Source: Mesostigma viride (taxonomy: Eukaryota; Streptophyta; Mesostigmatophyceae; Mesostigmatales; Mesostigmataceae). Taken from it: DNA of 64,000 nucleotides. The notes beneath the pieces are model-generated. The model was not told the origin of the DNA, ran no database searches, and worked only from the letters and a program-made list of their open reading frames with translations. The DNA is taken from positions 4,038,578 through 4,102,577 of the forward strand of contig RPFO01000034.1 in the NCBI GenBank assembly GCA_009746045.1, given 5' to 3'. How positions within the stretch are numbered: position 1 is the first letter of the stretch; each line of letters opens with the position of its first letter. Both the position numbers and the translations under genes were made by a program. Below, one piece after another: positions 33,004-45,600 of the stretch.

Positions 33004-33880
33004 GAACATGGGATCGGGAATGGATCATGTAAGCTATCGAGGTCCTAGTTACAGGGTTGTGGGCACCACGGCCCGAATCGCTGTGAATGCCATACGCGGT
33101 CACATGCGGAGCCCCCACAACAGACTTGGGGGTACGTGGTCTCCCGTCATCACTACTTGCCATCTATCCTTGGGTACCATCTGCCTCCATATATTACAGA
33201 CAAACCAGGAGGCTGCCCGAGTGTGAGCCCGTCACGTCTAGTGTAGCACATGCCCGGCATGGCATGCCGAGTCTATCACGAAAAGTCCACGGTTGGCGGC
33301 CCTGCCGCGGCCGCGCGCGGCGTGGGGTGTGGCCTGGGTCGGCTTGGTATATTCGGGAAATTGCCTAGTATGGAATTGCGAGTGACCGAATTCCCCACGC
33401 CGCCCAATTTTAGTTAATGTTAGTACTGTAAGCGACATGCAAGAACGCGGGGGCCCCCAGTACGCTGAACCGTCCTGTGCCTCTCCGGCGTTTGTGGCTG
33501 GTTTCCGGCCGGACCTGACACGTCACCTTGTCTACTACAACGTACCGTCTATATGGAACGTGTGCACATTCAGGGCCCACTGAATGCGAGCAAATATATT
33601 AATTTTGGGCACCATGGGCACTGAAACATTGAACTCCTGACCCATTCTCCAACATCGCCTGTGCCTCACCACATCCCAGCAATGACCTCTTTCTTTATTC
33701 CATTTTTGTTTTTGTTATTATTATTACTCTTTACTTTGTCTTTGATATATTATTGTTCGTACTACTTATTACTATCTAGACATTTTCTTTTTTCCGGCTT
33801 TCTTTCTTTCTTTTTCTTTTTTCTTTTCCCCTTTGTTGTAATGCATGTATCCTCCTTCGACTAACAAGCAAAATTTACTA
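33004..33880. other. No recognised gene; T-rich stretch
   Basis: A long pyrimidine-rich tract (about 33685-33840, TTTGTTATTATTATTACTC and TTTCTTTCTTTC) precedes the next LINE fragment. No other feature is supported. Confidence 0.4.
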
Positions 33881-34365
33881 GCTAGCTGACCTCATTTATG
33901 CCGACGACATCACGCTGACATCGAGAAGCCGGAGTCTGCCCAACTTTGGCTGGACTGCCTGGCGCTCGAGGCTCGGGCGGTTGGTCTAGAAATCAGCCCC
34001 AAAACGGAGGCCCTGGCCCTCGGCATGGCAGGGCCCCCACCCACACTCCGCCTCTTAGGCGACACCGAGGTCAACTACCCTACTTCAGGCCGCTTCAAGC
34101 TGCTCGGCAGTTGGCTTCCCGACTGCGAGGACGACATGATGACACGGATCGGCATGGCGTGGGCGCACCTCCATGACCACCGCCGCTGGTGGAGCAACCC
34201 CGCCCTACCCCGGATCGTCAAGCGTGACCTCTTCAAGGTCGTCATTCTGACGATCCTGACCTACGGCGCCGAGACGTGGACACTGATGCAGGAGCTGGAG
34301 CAACGACTCGACGGCGCCGTCACCAAGATGCTGCGCAAGGCCCTTAACATCCCCTTTGGTTTGCA
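33880..34365 (+). pseudogene. LINE reverse transcriptase fragment (5' part of a chimera)
   Basis: Starts at the catalytic motif C, LADLIYADDITL, has a frameshift near 33930, and then follows the thumb region: FKLLGSWLPDCEDDMMTRIG, MAWAHLHDH, LFKVVILTILTYGAETWTL and DGAVTKMLRKALNIPFG. It diverges from the LINE after IPFG and joins a hAT transposase end in the same frame. Confidence 0.85.
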
Positions 34366-35143
34366 CATTAGTAATGAGGATTTGTACGCTGATTTGCACG
34401 TGGTGAAGCAAACCCGCACGAAGTTGGCGCGTGTGGCTGAGGTGGCTATAACGGAGTTTGACCGCCGCTTCCCCCCCACCCCCTTCACAGAGGCCTGGGA
34501 GGTACTGCTTCCAGTCTATTGGGTCCCTGACTGTGACGGCAACATGCCAAGCGGTGAAGCCGTTAGGCAACGGCTGCAGCCTGTTACGGACCACTACTGC
34601 GTGGCACGGGGGTACACTCCCCCAGGCATGGCGCGCACGAGCGATGGGAAGCACGCCATGCAGGCTCCCCCGATGATTGATCGCGACCTTCTCACGGAGC
34701 AGTACAGGGACTTCCGGACGAGCATGGTCAACTGGCCAAAGGCAAGCGACGACAAGCCTGCAGCATGGCGAAAGGTGTGGGCTGACCGCTGTCAGAACGC
34801 GCATCGCTGGGCCATGATCAGTGAGTGGGTGAAGCTTGCAATGATCATGGTCTCGTTCGCGCCCGGGTCCGTCGCCAACGAGCGGCTCTTCTCCGCGATG
34901 AACCTCCTCAAGTGTGAGCGGCGCAACCGTCTCCAAGAACTGCACATGGACGCTTCCCTTCGCATTTTCATGCAAGGGCTCTCGTTCAACCACTTTGAGA
35001 AGATGAATGGGTTCGAGCGAGCGCATGTTAAATGGACGGACAGGAAGCTGCGCCGGCCCGGCGGTAAAACTGGGAACCAACATACAAAGAAAGCCAAGAT
35101 GGCACTAGCTAGCGGTGACGAAGAATCTGGTCCTCGTTTTTAA
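34025..35143 (+). CDS. Chimeric ORF: reverse transcriptase remnant fused to hAT transposase C-terminus
   Basis: One open frame of 372 residues. Residues 1 to about 113 are LINE reverse transcriptase thumb. From HISNEDLYADLHVVKQTRTK on, the sequence is unrelated to LINEs. Near residues 270-330 it has the hAT-family dimerisation signature: WVKLAMIMVSFAPGSVANER, LFSAMNLLKCERRNRL and LRIFMQGLSF. A basic tail (KLRRPGGKTGNQHTKKAKM) follows. hAT transposases use this C-terminal region to dimerise; the catalytic RNase-H-like core is not recognisable here. The open frame across the junction is notable, but there is no evidence that it is expressed. Alternatively the two pieces may simply abut after nested insertion and deletion. 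Confidence 0.7.
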   Translation: MAGPPPTLRLLGDTEVNYPTSGRFKLLGSWLPDCEDDMMTRIGMAWAHLHDHRRWWSNPALPRIVKRDLFKVVILTILTYGAETWTLMQELEQRLDGAVTKMLRKALNIPFGLHISNEDLYADLHVVKQTRTKLARVAEVAITEFDRRFPPTPFTEAWEVLLPVYWVPDCDGNMPSGEAVRQRLQPVTDHYCVARGYTPPGMARTSDGKHAMQAPPMIDRDLLTEQYRDFRTSMVNWPKASDDKPAAWRKVWADRCQNAHRWAMISEWVKLAMIMVSFAPGSVANERLFSAMNLLKCERRNRLQELHMDASLRIFMQGLSFNHFEKMNGFERAHVKWTDRKLRRPGGKTGNQHTKKAKMALASGDEESGPRF

Positions 35144-35529
35144 AGAGGAACCCGGGTCTCCTGAGGTAGCTTTTCCAACTTACAATTGCCTATGGGTGTA
35201 GGGTGCATGCAAACAGGCGGCATCATGTTTAATAACTTACTTAGTAAGGCTGCGCCATGTATGGGTGAGCCAATGTGAGAGCGATACACTGCCTACCGGC
35301 AATGCGTACTATGTTTTGTAGCCTCCTATTGTTGCCATGTGCACATGCTTGTATGCATGCTAAGTTATCATCGGCGCGTGTCTTAGTAGGGCTGCCGGCT
35401 GCCGGCTGCGTATACCCCGGTATGAGAATAAGGGCACAAGCAGCCCACTAGGGGCCTATGGCAAGGCTTCAGAGTTTAGGATAAATTATATAACTGTATA
35501 AGAAATCCTATTGGGATTTTGGTTTTAAA

Positions 35530-35612
35530 AAAAAAAAATGCCACCATCCGGGGGGGCTCCGCCCCCCCGGACCCCCCCCCGGCCTCGGCCGCTTCGCGGC
35601 CTCGGCCGGGCC
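35530..35612. repeat. A12 run followed by GC-rich palindromes
   Basis: A run of A (about 35527-35538), then a stem CCGGGGGGGC/GCCCCCCCGG with a TCC loop (35550-35572), then GGCCGC/GCGGCC around TTC near 35590. GC hairpin clusters of this kind are known from chlorophyte organelle genomes; here they lie at the junction of two retroelement fragments. Confidence 0.7.
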
Positions 35613-35629
35613 CCCTACCGGAATTACCA

Positions 35630-36172
35630 GAACCCCCCCACCCCTTAGCAAAAACACTGGTCGGGGAGATCCTCCACCGGCGATTTCAACACCCTGCTAC
35701 ATGTTTATGTACCAACCCCACTGAAACTGTGGAACACCGATTTTTATGGTGTAACCTCCAGGGAGTTTGGACCTGGTTGATTGGTTTATGGGCAGCCTGG
35801 ACGTCTGAGCCTATCATATCGGTGTCTACCCGCTCAATTATCTTTGGCATCACTGGCACCCCTGGCCTTGAGCTCACCTTTTCACAACAAGCGTGGATAT
35901 GGCTCCGCACATGCATGTTATATACAATCTGGACGGTGCGAAACGATGTGGTGTTCAATAGGCGCACAGTTTTCGACAAAGCTGGGGTTCTCTCACGCTT
36001 CATTTACCTATCGGGAACTCCGGCATGCGACGCTATTGGATGGTTGCAAATGAACAAAACAAAATCTGGGACCCTGGCGCGGACCAGAATAAGCCCAGCC
36101 CACTTGAGATCTTTCATGACCTCATGGGCAAAAACAGGATCTTTACCCACATGCCCAATGACAACCCATTAG
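35630..36172 (+). pseudogene. Non-LTR retroelement C-terminal zinc-binding (zf-RVT-like) fragment
   Basis: The frame reads LVGEILHRRFQHPATCLCTN, then ETVEHRFLWCNLQGVWTWL, and later AWIWLRTCMLYTIWTVRND and VVFNRR. The C-x-C...H-x-F/L-x-x-C-x-x-x-x-x-W pattern followed by an aromatic helix and W..RN.VVF is that of the zinc-binding domain that ends many plant and algal LINE polyproteins. It belongs to a different LINE family from the one at 25-29 kb. No reverse transcriptase precedes it. Confidence 0.7.
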
Positions 36173-38787
36173 AAGTCCAGTGGCTTCCGTGGTCTAGTAA
36201 GGCTCCGTTTTAGCCACTGACATCTTGATACCCTAGGCTTAGCAGGGATTAACTACTGGCTATATTTGGAATAAACGTACACCTATTTACCTGGAAAAAA
36301 TTCGGTTGATGGTCTACTCGCCGGTTGAAGTTTCCCAAAAAACTAGACCCTTTTCTACTGACCGTACCACTACGGCCGCAGATGCAAAAACTTTAAACTC
36401 AGATCCACCGTCGGCTAATTTTCGTCCAATGGTAACGCTAATCGTGCATCCCCCTTCTCACGCACCTCTCCAACTAAATTGGCTTCGCCCTTTCTTCGAA
36501 CCTTTGGTTCTTCCGAAAATCGGGGAAATGGGTATATTTTTTATTAGCCAATTATGGACCAAAGAGGTGAGAGGGGAAATGAGTATCAGCGAATCCTAAT
36601 TAAGGTGGGTTCTTCCGAAAATGGGCTCCGCCGGATTACACCCATTTCACCGGAAATGTTACATTTTTTCATTTTTATGTAATTATACTCAACCGATACT
36701 ACGGATGTGACGGAACACGTCCGGAGGGCGGGTTGGGAAATACGTCATCCTAATACACGTATGACGTAACATAACTCATGAGTCATGATCACGTACAGAC
36801 ATAATGCACGTACAGACCAAGTGAAGGCAGCGCTGAAACGGGTAAAGACGGCGAGGAAAGGCAGGAACCCTCATCGAAGTCTCAACTCTCACGGCCAAAC
36901 CAGGTAACAGTGACTAGTAGTATCCGATTACAATTGTAGTGGAACCGGGATTTGTAGTGGGACCGCGCACATTGCGCGTTGGGCACAATTTTGCAATGGA
37001 AAAATTAGGGCGAGCGTCCGCGTCCGGCAGGAACAGTCAATTAAAATGCTGCGCATGCGCGCAATACTGAGACGGCAGCTGTGAGACCACGTACGCGCAG
37101 AGCTGTCGCTGCATCGACACACATTTTGGGGGGGGCGCTCCAGAAACCCAATATGAACGCGTATTAATCCAGGTGTGTGTCTACGGATGTGTCTACGGAG
37201 TACTGTGTGGGCCCACGACCACACGGCAAAATCTATCATGTTGCGTCGTTCCTAGCAGCCAGCTAGCACTGTAAAGTATGTAGATATCGTGAGCTTTTCC
37301 TGCGCGTCCTGATTGCTACATTAATTAATCCATCGTATTGTAATGATATTTTCGTAATCTTTGTTATAATTACTGCGCCAGCTTATGTTATATAACTACT
37401 ACTATTATTACAAGCATCTCATGATCGATGTGGCCTCGTCAGTTGTCACCGCGCGATTTGCGGGCAGGCCGCGGGCCGGCGCTGTCAACTGTCAAATGTT
37501 TATAATAATATGATATGCGTGACTCCAATATCATATTGCATTGGCGCTGCTGTTGGGTGGCTCGCCCCAAGCCCGCCCGCGGTCTGTTATCGGGGTGGAA
37601 TGGAGGGCCGGGGGGGGCGGGGGGGAAGGGAAGGGGGGGGGGGAGGGTCAAATACACACACACAGAGGTCCGAGCATGCATATGGGGAGTGGGGATGGGG
37701 TACTAGCTACTGACAACTGATCGCGGGCCCCGCGGGCAACCTGCATGGCACCCTATTTTGTTAGCTTGGGGGGGGGTGATGGGAAAGTTGTGGGTAGGTT
37801 GAGCTTAATTCCGCCCCCAGGCCCCCCTGGCCGGGTCCACTTCAAGAGTTGGGGGGCCTGAGTTTCAAGCCCCCCCCCCCCCCCCCCGGATCCATTTTGG
37901 TGGTGGTGTACATGTCTAGGGGAGGGTAACATACACATTCTCCGGGACTGTCGCAAACTGGCCATGAGTTATTATATACTCGACACTTCTACAGTAGCAC
38001 TATCACATACTCTTGGGTTTTGCATTGCGTGCTGTCATCCCTGTTTATTTTGCAGGATCGTGCACGAGATAGCACGCATACATACATGGGGGAAAGCATG
38101 TGGTAGTGTGACTTTGGCAATCTATTTGGGGCACAGCTGGTCACATTGCACCAAGTAATCCCCAGCTGGTCACACCACGCTTCATTTATTATATTGGTGC
38201 CTGACAGATTTGTTGTTGGAAGGAATGATGGGTTTCATGAACTGCTCCATTACAGTAATGTTGTAGCCAGACTACGCAAGCCACCCCCCCAAGAGCCAGC
38301 CAGCATATGTCACCTTGACACACAATGTGATTGTGTGCTTCCCCATGCAGCAACAGCCCATTTATTGCAATGGTCCTGATTACTTACTAGTTGTCTTAGC
38401 ACTTGCCTCCTGCATACCGTGGACGGCTCATCATTTTCTCCTTAGCCACTGTTGCATGCCACATGGGACATATTTCCTTATTCGTTCACCTCCCACCTTG
38501 CATTGTGGATTTGCGGTGCGACTCCTCTATCATGTTTGCCATGTTGTGGCCTCGCTGTAATTCCGGTTCTGCTGCAAACTTGCCTACTTGTTTGACTGCG
38601 CAGGTGATGCCTTCTTCTCCCTTGCGATGACAGGAAAAGTTTTATAAGCAAGCATGGGGGGGCTCATCAGCACGCCGGTGGGTTTTTGCGCAAAGAGGCC
38701 TGTTACTAATGCCATTCAGTGAGTTTTCTTCGTGTCCAAATATATATATATATATGACCTAGACAAGAAAGCAGGGTTGTCCGTTGT
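36173..38787. other. No recognised gene
   Basis: ORFs are short (the longest is 36306-36599, no domain). G-rich and C-rich runs occur at about 37600-37650 and 37870-37888. This may be intergenic, or the 5' region of the ankyrin-TIR gene downstream. Confidence 0.4.
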
Positions 38788-38870
38788 AATTAATTATCAC
38801 ATAGACTGCATCACGTGGGTACCAATAAAGGAACCTTGAACCCCTATAAACAATGAGGAGGGAGGGAGCC
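38788..38870 (-). repeat. Short SINE-like 3' end (copy 1)
   Basis: TAATTAATTATCACATAGAC and CATCACGTGGG, then CCAATAAAGGAACCTTGAAC and CCCTATA, match the reverse complement of 40150-40232. On the - strand the order is body, CACGTGAT hairpin and TTAATTA tail. Confidence 0.6.
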
Positions 38871-39468
38871 CTACAGTAGCTTCTCACACTGTCCTAAGTG
38901 GGCAGGCCACAGAGCGCTCTCTCCGCATCATGGCGCGGGCGCAACTGTGGGTGCAATAAAGCTTCGGCATATAGCAAAAGCATGGCGATGCAGTAAGACT
39001 GCCCCGTGGTCCAGCAGAGCCCACCGATAGGCTTGGAACACATTTAGAGGCGCCAGATATGGAGAACATGAAGGCCTCTGCTGGAGCCTGAGGGGTTTTA
39101 GGGGCATACCCAGGGTTCACCCACAACCCCCAAAAAGCAAGCAATAAGCAGGGCTGTTAGACATCGCATGCTGCTGAAGTTGTTCTTGATCCCTGTCTCA
39201 CACTGAGTCTATTACTCGTCATGCTACACGATGTTACTCTTACATTCCAGAGGTTGTTATCTGTGAGAATGCATACATACGAGATCTATGATCAACTGTG
39301 AGAATGGATACATTTGGCACCGTCTTATTTGTACCAAGCAATGGGTATTACAGCAGCAGGGCATGCTGCCAGGTGTTGCTAGTAGGAAGCAATCATTAAA
39401 AGCCGCCAAGGTGATCTGTGACAGCAAGTTGCTCTTCAAGTGATCATTGTGCAGGCATTAAATCTCAG

Positions 39469-39513
39469 ATGGCTGGTTCTTGTGTATCGAATCGCTGGCT
39501 GACACGTGTCCAT
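39469..39513 (+). CDS. Tentative first coding exon of the ankyrin-TIR gene
   Basis: ATGGCTGGTTCTTGTG opens a 15-codon frame (MAGSCVSNRWLTRVH) that ends in phase 0 at a GTAGTA donor (39514), matching the phase of the first ankyrin exon at 39588. Support is phase, splice signal and start context only; further upstream exons are possible. Confidence 0.3.
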
Positions 39514-39587
39514 GTAGTATATGCGCTGTTTGGGCCACTCTTATGTGGTTGAATGTGGGATGCTGTGCCCTGCATGCTGGCATCCAG

Positions 39588-39680
39588 AATACCCAGCTGC
39601 TCGAAGCCTCAAATGCAGGAAATCTGGAGGCCGTCAAGAAACTGCTCGCAAAGGGCGCAAGTATTCACTGTAAAGACAAG
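39588..39680 (+). CDS. Ankyrin exon 1 (31 codons)
   Basis: TCCAG acceptor, GTTAGT donor, phase 0. It reads NTQLLEASNAGNLEAVKKLL and ends GASIHCKDK. It lacks the TPLH of a typical repeat and looks like the N-terminal cap. It is the most diverged of the set, and its donor differs from the GTCYGTT donors of the later copies. Confidence 0.8.
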
Positions 39681-42600
39681 GTTAGTTTCAATGGCTTCGT
39701 TCCCAATAAGGTGTGCTTTAATGCCTATACAGGTGTATACATGGAGTTTTAAACAAATTTCTAAGCAGTATTATGTTTGCAGCCATGCCGCATACATCAT
39801 GTGGTGGTCAGAATCACTTTCGGAGAAAAAAAAAATTTAGAGCCAAAGGCCGGTTGTTATGAAATTGTTGGGCGTATATGCAAATTTGCTCAACTGCTCA
39901 TCATATCATCTGTGGCGGTTTGAGCTTTGATAAAATGCAAAGTCCGGCCTAGGCAATGCTGAGTCAGCCTTGCTGACTCTGCGCATGCATGCATGCATGC
40001 ATGCATGCATGCCTGCTGACTCTGCAAGCTGGTGGATGCCAATAACATAGCGTCCCCAGAAGTTTGCTTTTACAACCGTTCACTCCCAAGAATCACCAGT
40101 CTTTATTGAAACATGTAGTGGACTGGTCCATCATGTATGCCCTCCCTTCTCGTTGTGTATATAGGGTTGAAGGTTCCTTTACTCTGTATTGGCGCCCACG
40201 TGACGCAGTCACGTGCTTATTAATTAATTAATATGTCATGAATGAATGGAAAGGCGACACAATGTAGCGATAGTTTACAATGAAGCAATGTTGTGCATGG
40301 GGCCCGGGTGAAAGAACATTGGACAAACAAACTACAGTATAGATGATGTTTTCTGCCATGCTTGGGCATTTTGTTCACGCCGCACGTTTGAAAGTGATGT
40401 TCTATGGATTTTTGCATTTGCACCGTGTGCAGTTTTCTTGGACATTTGGAAACATGGCATGGCCAAGGTAATGGCTGACTACCTAGACCCTTTCGGTGGT
40501 TTTCGTCGTAAATGGTGGGAGAGCAATCGCAGCGATGGTTTTCACCACTAGACACTCCTGGCCAGTTAGGCTCGAAACACATGCCATGATCACAGATGCT
40601 GTTTCCAGCCAAACCGTCTAGGTCATCTAGTAGCTCTAAGTGTTTAATAGCAAGCCATAATTTATACGAACAAGGCTACACATTTCCATATTCATTCGTA
40701 TCCATTCATCCTGCGCGACTCGAAAACGCGGATATGATAATGGCTGGCTCGAGCTACAATGGTCCAGATTCTCCAGATTTCTGGCCTGCGCTGGTTGTCT
40801 CATTGAGATATTGTATCGCCCTTCTTCAGCCAATTTTATCTGCAAGGCAGCCGTTGACAACCGTCCTTCAAATTTTATCTAACCTCACACTTGCGTCATA
40901 ATCCCCATAAACCACAATCATTAGCTCTGAAGTGATCCTACTCCCTAGTTCCAAGGCCCATTACATGTACTGCAGGGCTTGCCATGCATATCGCTTTGAT
41001 CGTCACAAAACATATGGCCTTTGATCGACAAGTGGCAACCGTCATGTCAACAGCAAGTGATGCCAGATCTTGTTCAGCATGATGTGGTGCATTCTGTACT
41101 TAAAAAAGTAAGTGTCAACGGCCAGGGGCTTGTTACACTCCACAGCGGCACAGCCTAAAACTAGCAGCAGCGCATGATCACAAACGGCCAGCCGTATGTC
41201 ATTATTTTCCCATGTTTAATGACTTTATGACTTGTCAAACGCCTGTCATTGGAGCTGCCAACGGGACTAAAAGCCGACAGTTGTCCCAGCCGCATGTGGT
41301 GGTCTTTCTCGTACCACTATACTAAACGCTTTTTCCCCCCAAGAAATCTAATTGGCTACATAGGACCCTAGCATCACAACATGTAGCGTAACGTGAAATG
41401 CAGAAAATAATTTTCCAGTGCGGCGCCACTGTCTGTAGTTCTTCGCGCTGCCAGCAGCAATTTGAAGCATCAGGCATGGCTGCATGCACACCGAATTATT
41501 GGCAGCCCAGGTCCTCAAGAGAGTCTTTGAAGGACTCGGCGAGCATATTATGGTTCCATGCACCGAATAGGAAAACTTTCACAAGCGGAAGTGGGCAAAC
41601 TACAAAAGTGCTGGAGGAATGCCAGGGTTTATTTACCGTTGACGAGCAGGACGAGGGCAATATGCTTGCAGAGGCAGTTGCTAAATCTAAACAGTTGAAT
41701 TAAGGATTCGACAAAGAAGCCAGATGTCCACGGCTAGAGGAATGGCTGTGAATGGGAGCCCCAGGGGTGCTTGTCCACCTCAGGAGCTAGAGCAGAGGCT
41801 CCAGGCCCAGGGAGCACTAAAGGCCCGGTGCAGGGGGGGTCGGGAGGAGAGCCCTGGTGGGCAGGAGTAGTGGGTTTCGCAGTTGAGATGGGCCAACTTG
41901 TTTTATTGGCATTATGTGATGTGTGTGAGATGTACATGTGTGAGAGCAGGAATGATGCCATTGACGGCTCCTTTTTTATTTTGCACCTTTGTTCCTGCTG
42001 AATGTTGCGTATCATTTTGCACCTTTGTAATGGAATGTTGCTTGTTGTTTTGCTGACTTCAACTTGCAGGTAGACCTGTTTTACAAGTCTTGTGGCCTCC
42101 CGAGTCCATGGACTCTTTCTAATTATTGAACAGCAAAAGCAGACAGTGATGACATCCGCACAGCAAATATCAGCAGCATCATGCCTCCAATATAAGCTAT
42201 CGATTTGATCCAGGGCGATGGACGACTGACGTGCTGCCAGCATTGTCTACTGCTTTCACTTTTGAGTGCTGCTTGAGCCTGCATGGCTTCAGCAATGCCG
42301 ACACATCCACGGGTGCAGTAATGATCATCTGTTTTTCTCACTTTGGTGTTCACGGGCATGTGTGTGGCTGCTGCGCGCAGCTTCATGGGGGGAACCCGCT
42401 GCATACGGCGTCCGCATCTGGCCGTCTGGTTGTGGTCCAATACCTGGTGTCCTGCGGCGCGGACATCCATGCCAAAAACGAGGTCTGTTGACTTTTAATC
42501 TGTGACCCTCGCATACCGCATCCGTTTGCGCTCATTATATTGTGGTCCCACCTAAGCCTCATTTTAATCCCCCTGCCTCGATTTATGAAGTGGCGCTCGT

Positions 42601-45600
42601 GATCTTGAGGTATCCGTTTCCGATGCCTGCTGCTGTTTTCCTTAGCTAATACTCATCCATTTTCTAGACCTGGGAAGTGCTAGGAAAGGACTCACCAACT
42701 GTGAAGGGACTTCGTGACAGTCTGTGTGTGTGTCTCTTACATAGTGTGCGTCCAGCACCAAATCCGGTGACGCATTTCCTCTCTGCCAGCAGATACAGAA
42801 AGTGAATTTTCAAAAACATTTTACATGTGATCCCGTCGGGACTTGGGGAGTCACAGAGCATCATAGCACGCCCGTGCTGATGGTGAAAGCAATATCTTTT
42901 TGTTCCTACCTATTCTATAGCTCTCTACCTCTAGTCTAGGGGGCCAGGCCCTTGTGTGAAGGCTGCGTTGCTGCCGCAACGTTTGATGCGTGCCTTTCTC
43001 ACCGGGAAAGGGGTCGGGGTGGTTGGCGTCCACTGGTTGTTGTCAATTATGCGTGATGTGCAGGAATCAAATATAGGCAGGCGCTCTGAATGTGTCGCAT
43101 CGCCCTGGGTGCAGTTGTGACCCCCAGATACACAAACGTTTACAACCCAAGGTTTGACCTAGTTCATCAACTAGTAGTCCACTCATGCATTTCCTGCTGG
43201 CCATCTAGGTGGATGTGATAAAGCAAACAAATATCGAGCTAAACAGGGCGGTTATGTCAATAGCACAGTGTTATCCTGTCAAGCGCATGGGAGGTAAGTC
43301 ATCTCTTTTCTAAACAGAGCTCATATCAACAACTCTCAGTGTTGGCGAATATGTGCCCTCTGGCATGCATGCATCACTTCACCCACACGCTCACTCACTC
43401 ATTTGTTCATTCATTCAAATCATTTGTCTGTTTGTTCTTTCCTCATTCACCCACATGCCTCAGTTGGAAGAGTCTTGGTTTTACGGACTGTGAAAGTAGG
43501 TGCATGTTGGCACATTACCCTGTCGGCAGAAAATCCTAAAGCTCTAGTCTGCTAATTCCTTTGTTTGACAACAACGAGAAAAATCGTTATGGTAAGCTTT
43601 TCTGCATCACTGTTGCCCTATGGCACACCATTCTATGCATTCCCTTCTCACATTCATGCAGATTGCAGTAGCACAATCACAAACTGTGGCTGTTGTCTCG
43701 CAGCTGTCATGAATGGCAAATCTGCCCAGCATGACTGATGTTGTTGGATGTATTTCTTTGCTGACTACCAGCTGACAGTTTTGGTAGCAGGTTGATTACC
43801 GGCCATGCAGCTTTAAAAATGATCTTGATATTTCTGCCGCTTAGCACAGTGTCGGCTTTTCCGATCCGAGAGACACCTGAGGCAGAAAGAATAGCATTTC
43901 CACCCTTTTGCTTGTACGGCCGGGCAGTTGCTTCACTTGCTTGCATGCTTGGTCTCCTCGCTCCTTAACATAAACCCTCAATCCTTCCTGTTCTAGCTTT
44001 ATAGTAAACCTTATAGGCTCCGTTTGTATTTTGCACCTTAGTAATTGGAATGTCGCTCATTGTTAAATTGCCTATTTCAACTTGCAGGTAGACCTGTTTT
44101 ACAAGTCTCGTGGCCTCCCAGTGCATGGACTCTTTTGAATCAAGTGCTGAACAGTAAAAGCAGACAGTGATGATATCTGCACAGCAAATATCAGCAGCAT
44201 CATGCCTCCAATATAAGCTATCGATTTGATCCAGGGCGATGGACAACTGACGTGCTGCCAGCATTGTCCACTGCTTTCACTTTTGAGTGCTGCTTGAGCC
44301 TGCATGGCTTCAGCAATGCTGACACATCCGTGCAGTAATGGTCGCCTGTTTTGCTCAATTTGGTGTTCACGGGTGCTGAGCACAGCTTGACTGGACCCCG
44401 CTGCACAACGCGTCATGGTGCGGCCGTCTAGACGTCGTCAAGTATCTGGTGTCCCGCGGCGCAGACATCCATGCCAAGCGCAAGGTCCGTTCATCCTTGA
44501 ATCTGTGACCTTCGCACTCCGCATCTGTTTGCGCTCATTATAGTACGGTCCCACCTAATCCCCCTGCCTCGATTTATGAAGTGGCGCTCGTGATCTTGAC
44601 GTATCCGTTTCCGATGCCTGCTGCCGTTTTCCTTACCTAATACTCATAAATTTTCTATACCTCTGAAGGGAGAGCTCACCAACCTTTAGTGGCAGTCTGT
44701 GTGTGTGTCTCTTACATAGTGTGCGTCCAGCACCAATCGTGGTGGGCACAGTCCCTCTCTGGCAGCCATGCAAGCCTATGAATGGACATGAGTGCGCTAT
44801 GTTTGCCTTCGTGATTTTCACTGATCTGGGTGCCCAAGTGCCACATTGCCTTGGGTCATTCTCAGCATTTCTGGCCCTTGCTGTAGATGTAGATTATGTG
44901 GCGTGGCGAGCAGTATGGAGGCATCTTCCCCCCCAGGGCACGCAATGAACCGGGTATGATGACTCGCACTAAGATCTGACCTGACAATCTGGAGTGCAGC
45001 CCAACCATGCAGAGAGACTTTTCTTTAAAATAAAGTAGTCTATGTGTTGCCCAGGCCTCGTCTAGTGAAGCCATCACTTGTAGCTGTGTACCGTATTGAT
45101 GGTGCGGAAGGCTGTAAGCCCCTCGAGCACATGTTTTGTTATAACTACCAGGACCAAGTCCCCCTGAGGCAGCATGACTGGTGGGTGCGTGCGTGGGTGG
45201 GTGGGTGGGTGGGTGGGTGGGTGGGTGGGTGGGTGGGTGGGTGGGTGGGTGGGTGGGTGGGTGGGTGGGTGGGTGGGTGGGTGGGTGGGTGGGTGGGTGG
45301 GTGGGTGGGTGGGTGGGTGGGTGGGTGGGTGGGTGGGTGGGTGGGTGGGTGGGTGGGTGGGTGCTGCGAAGTAGACTGCCAACTTTATGACGTCTCACTC
45401 ACTAAGTGCATGGGGTAGTCTTGTTTGCTAGTAGCACCATGCCACCGGTGGTGCGGGTTTCAGTCATATTATTCGAGACAACAGCACCACCATGACTACA
45501 AGCACCGTCGCCCTTGCGCAGGTAACATCGTATGGCAGACAGCAGCATTCACGCATTTCACATTGTGCATCATCAAGTCATTACACCAACCCATCTTACA

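Larger units (their letters stand above)
41990..44790. repeat. Direct duplication of an ankyrin exon with its introns
   Basis: 41990-42800 and 44030-44760 are collinear and highly similar in noncoding sequence as well as in the exon. Shared blocks include AACTTGCAGGTAGACCTGTT, CAGCAGCATCATGCCTCCAA, ATCCAGGGCGATGGAC, and after the exon GATTTATGAAGTGGCGCTCG and CTTACATAGTGTGCGTCCAG. Intron homology shows a recent duplication of about 2 kb spacing. Parts recur again near 56310-56420. Confidence 0.85.

Noticed and set aside
41398-41703. 101-residue + ORF as an exon of the ankyrin-TIR gene
   Set aside because: No ankyrin pattern, no matching module sequence around it and no family similarity.
45184-45363. 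Telomere or subtelomere repeat
   Set aside because: GGGT is not a known algal telomere unit (TTTAGGG or TTAGGG types). The array is short and internal, with a second copy in another intron.
44862-45418. ORFs made of HPPTHPPT or VGGWVGGW
   Set aside because: They are translations of the (GGGT)n array.
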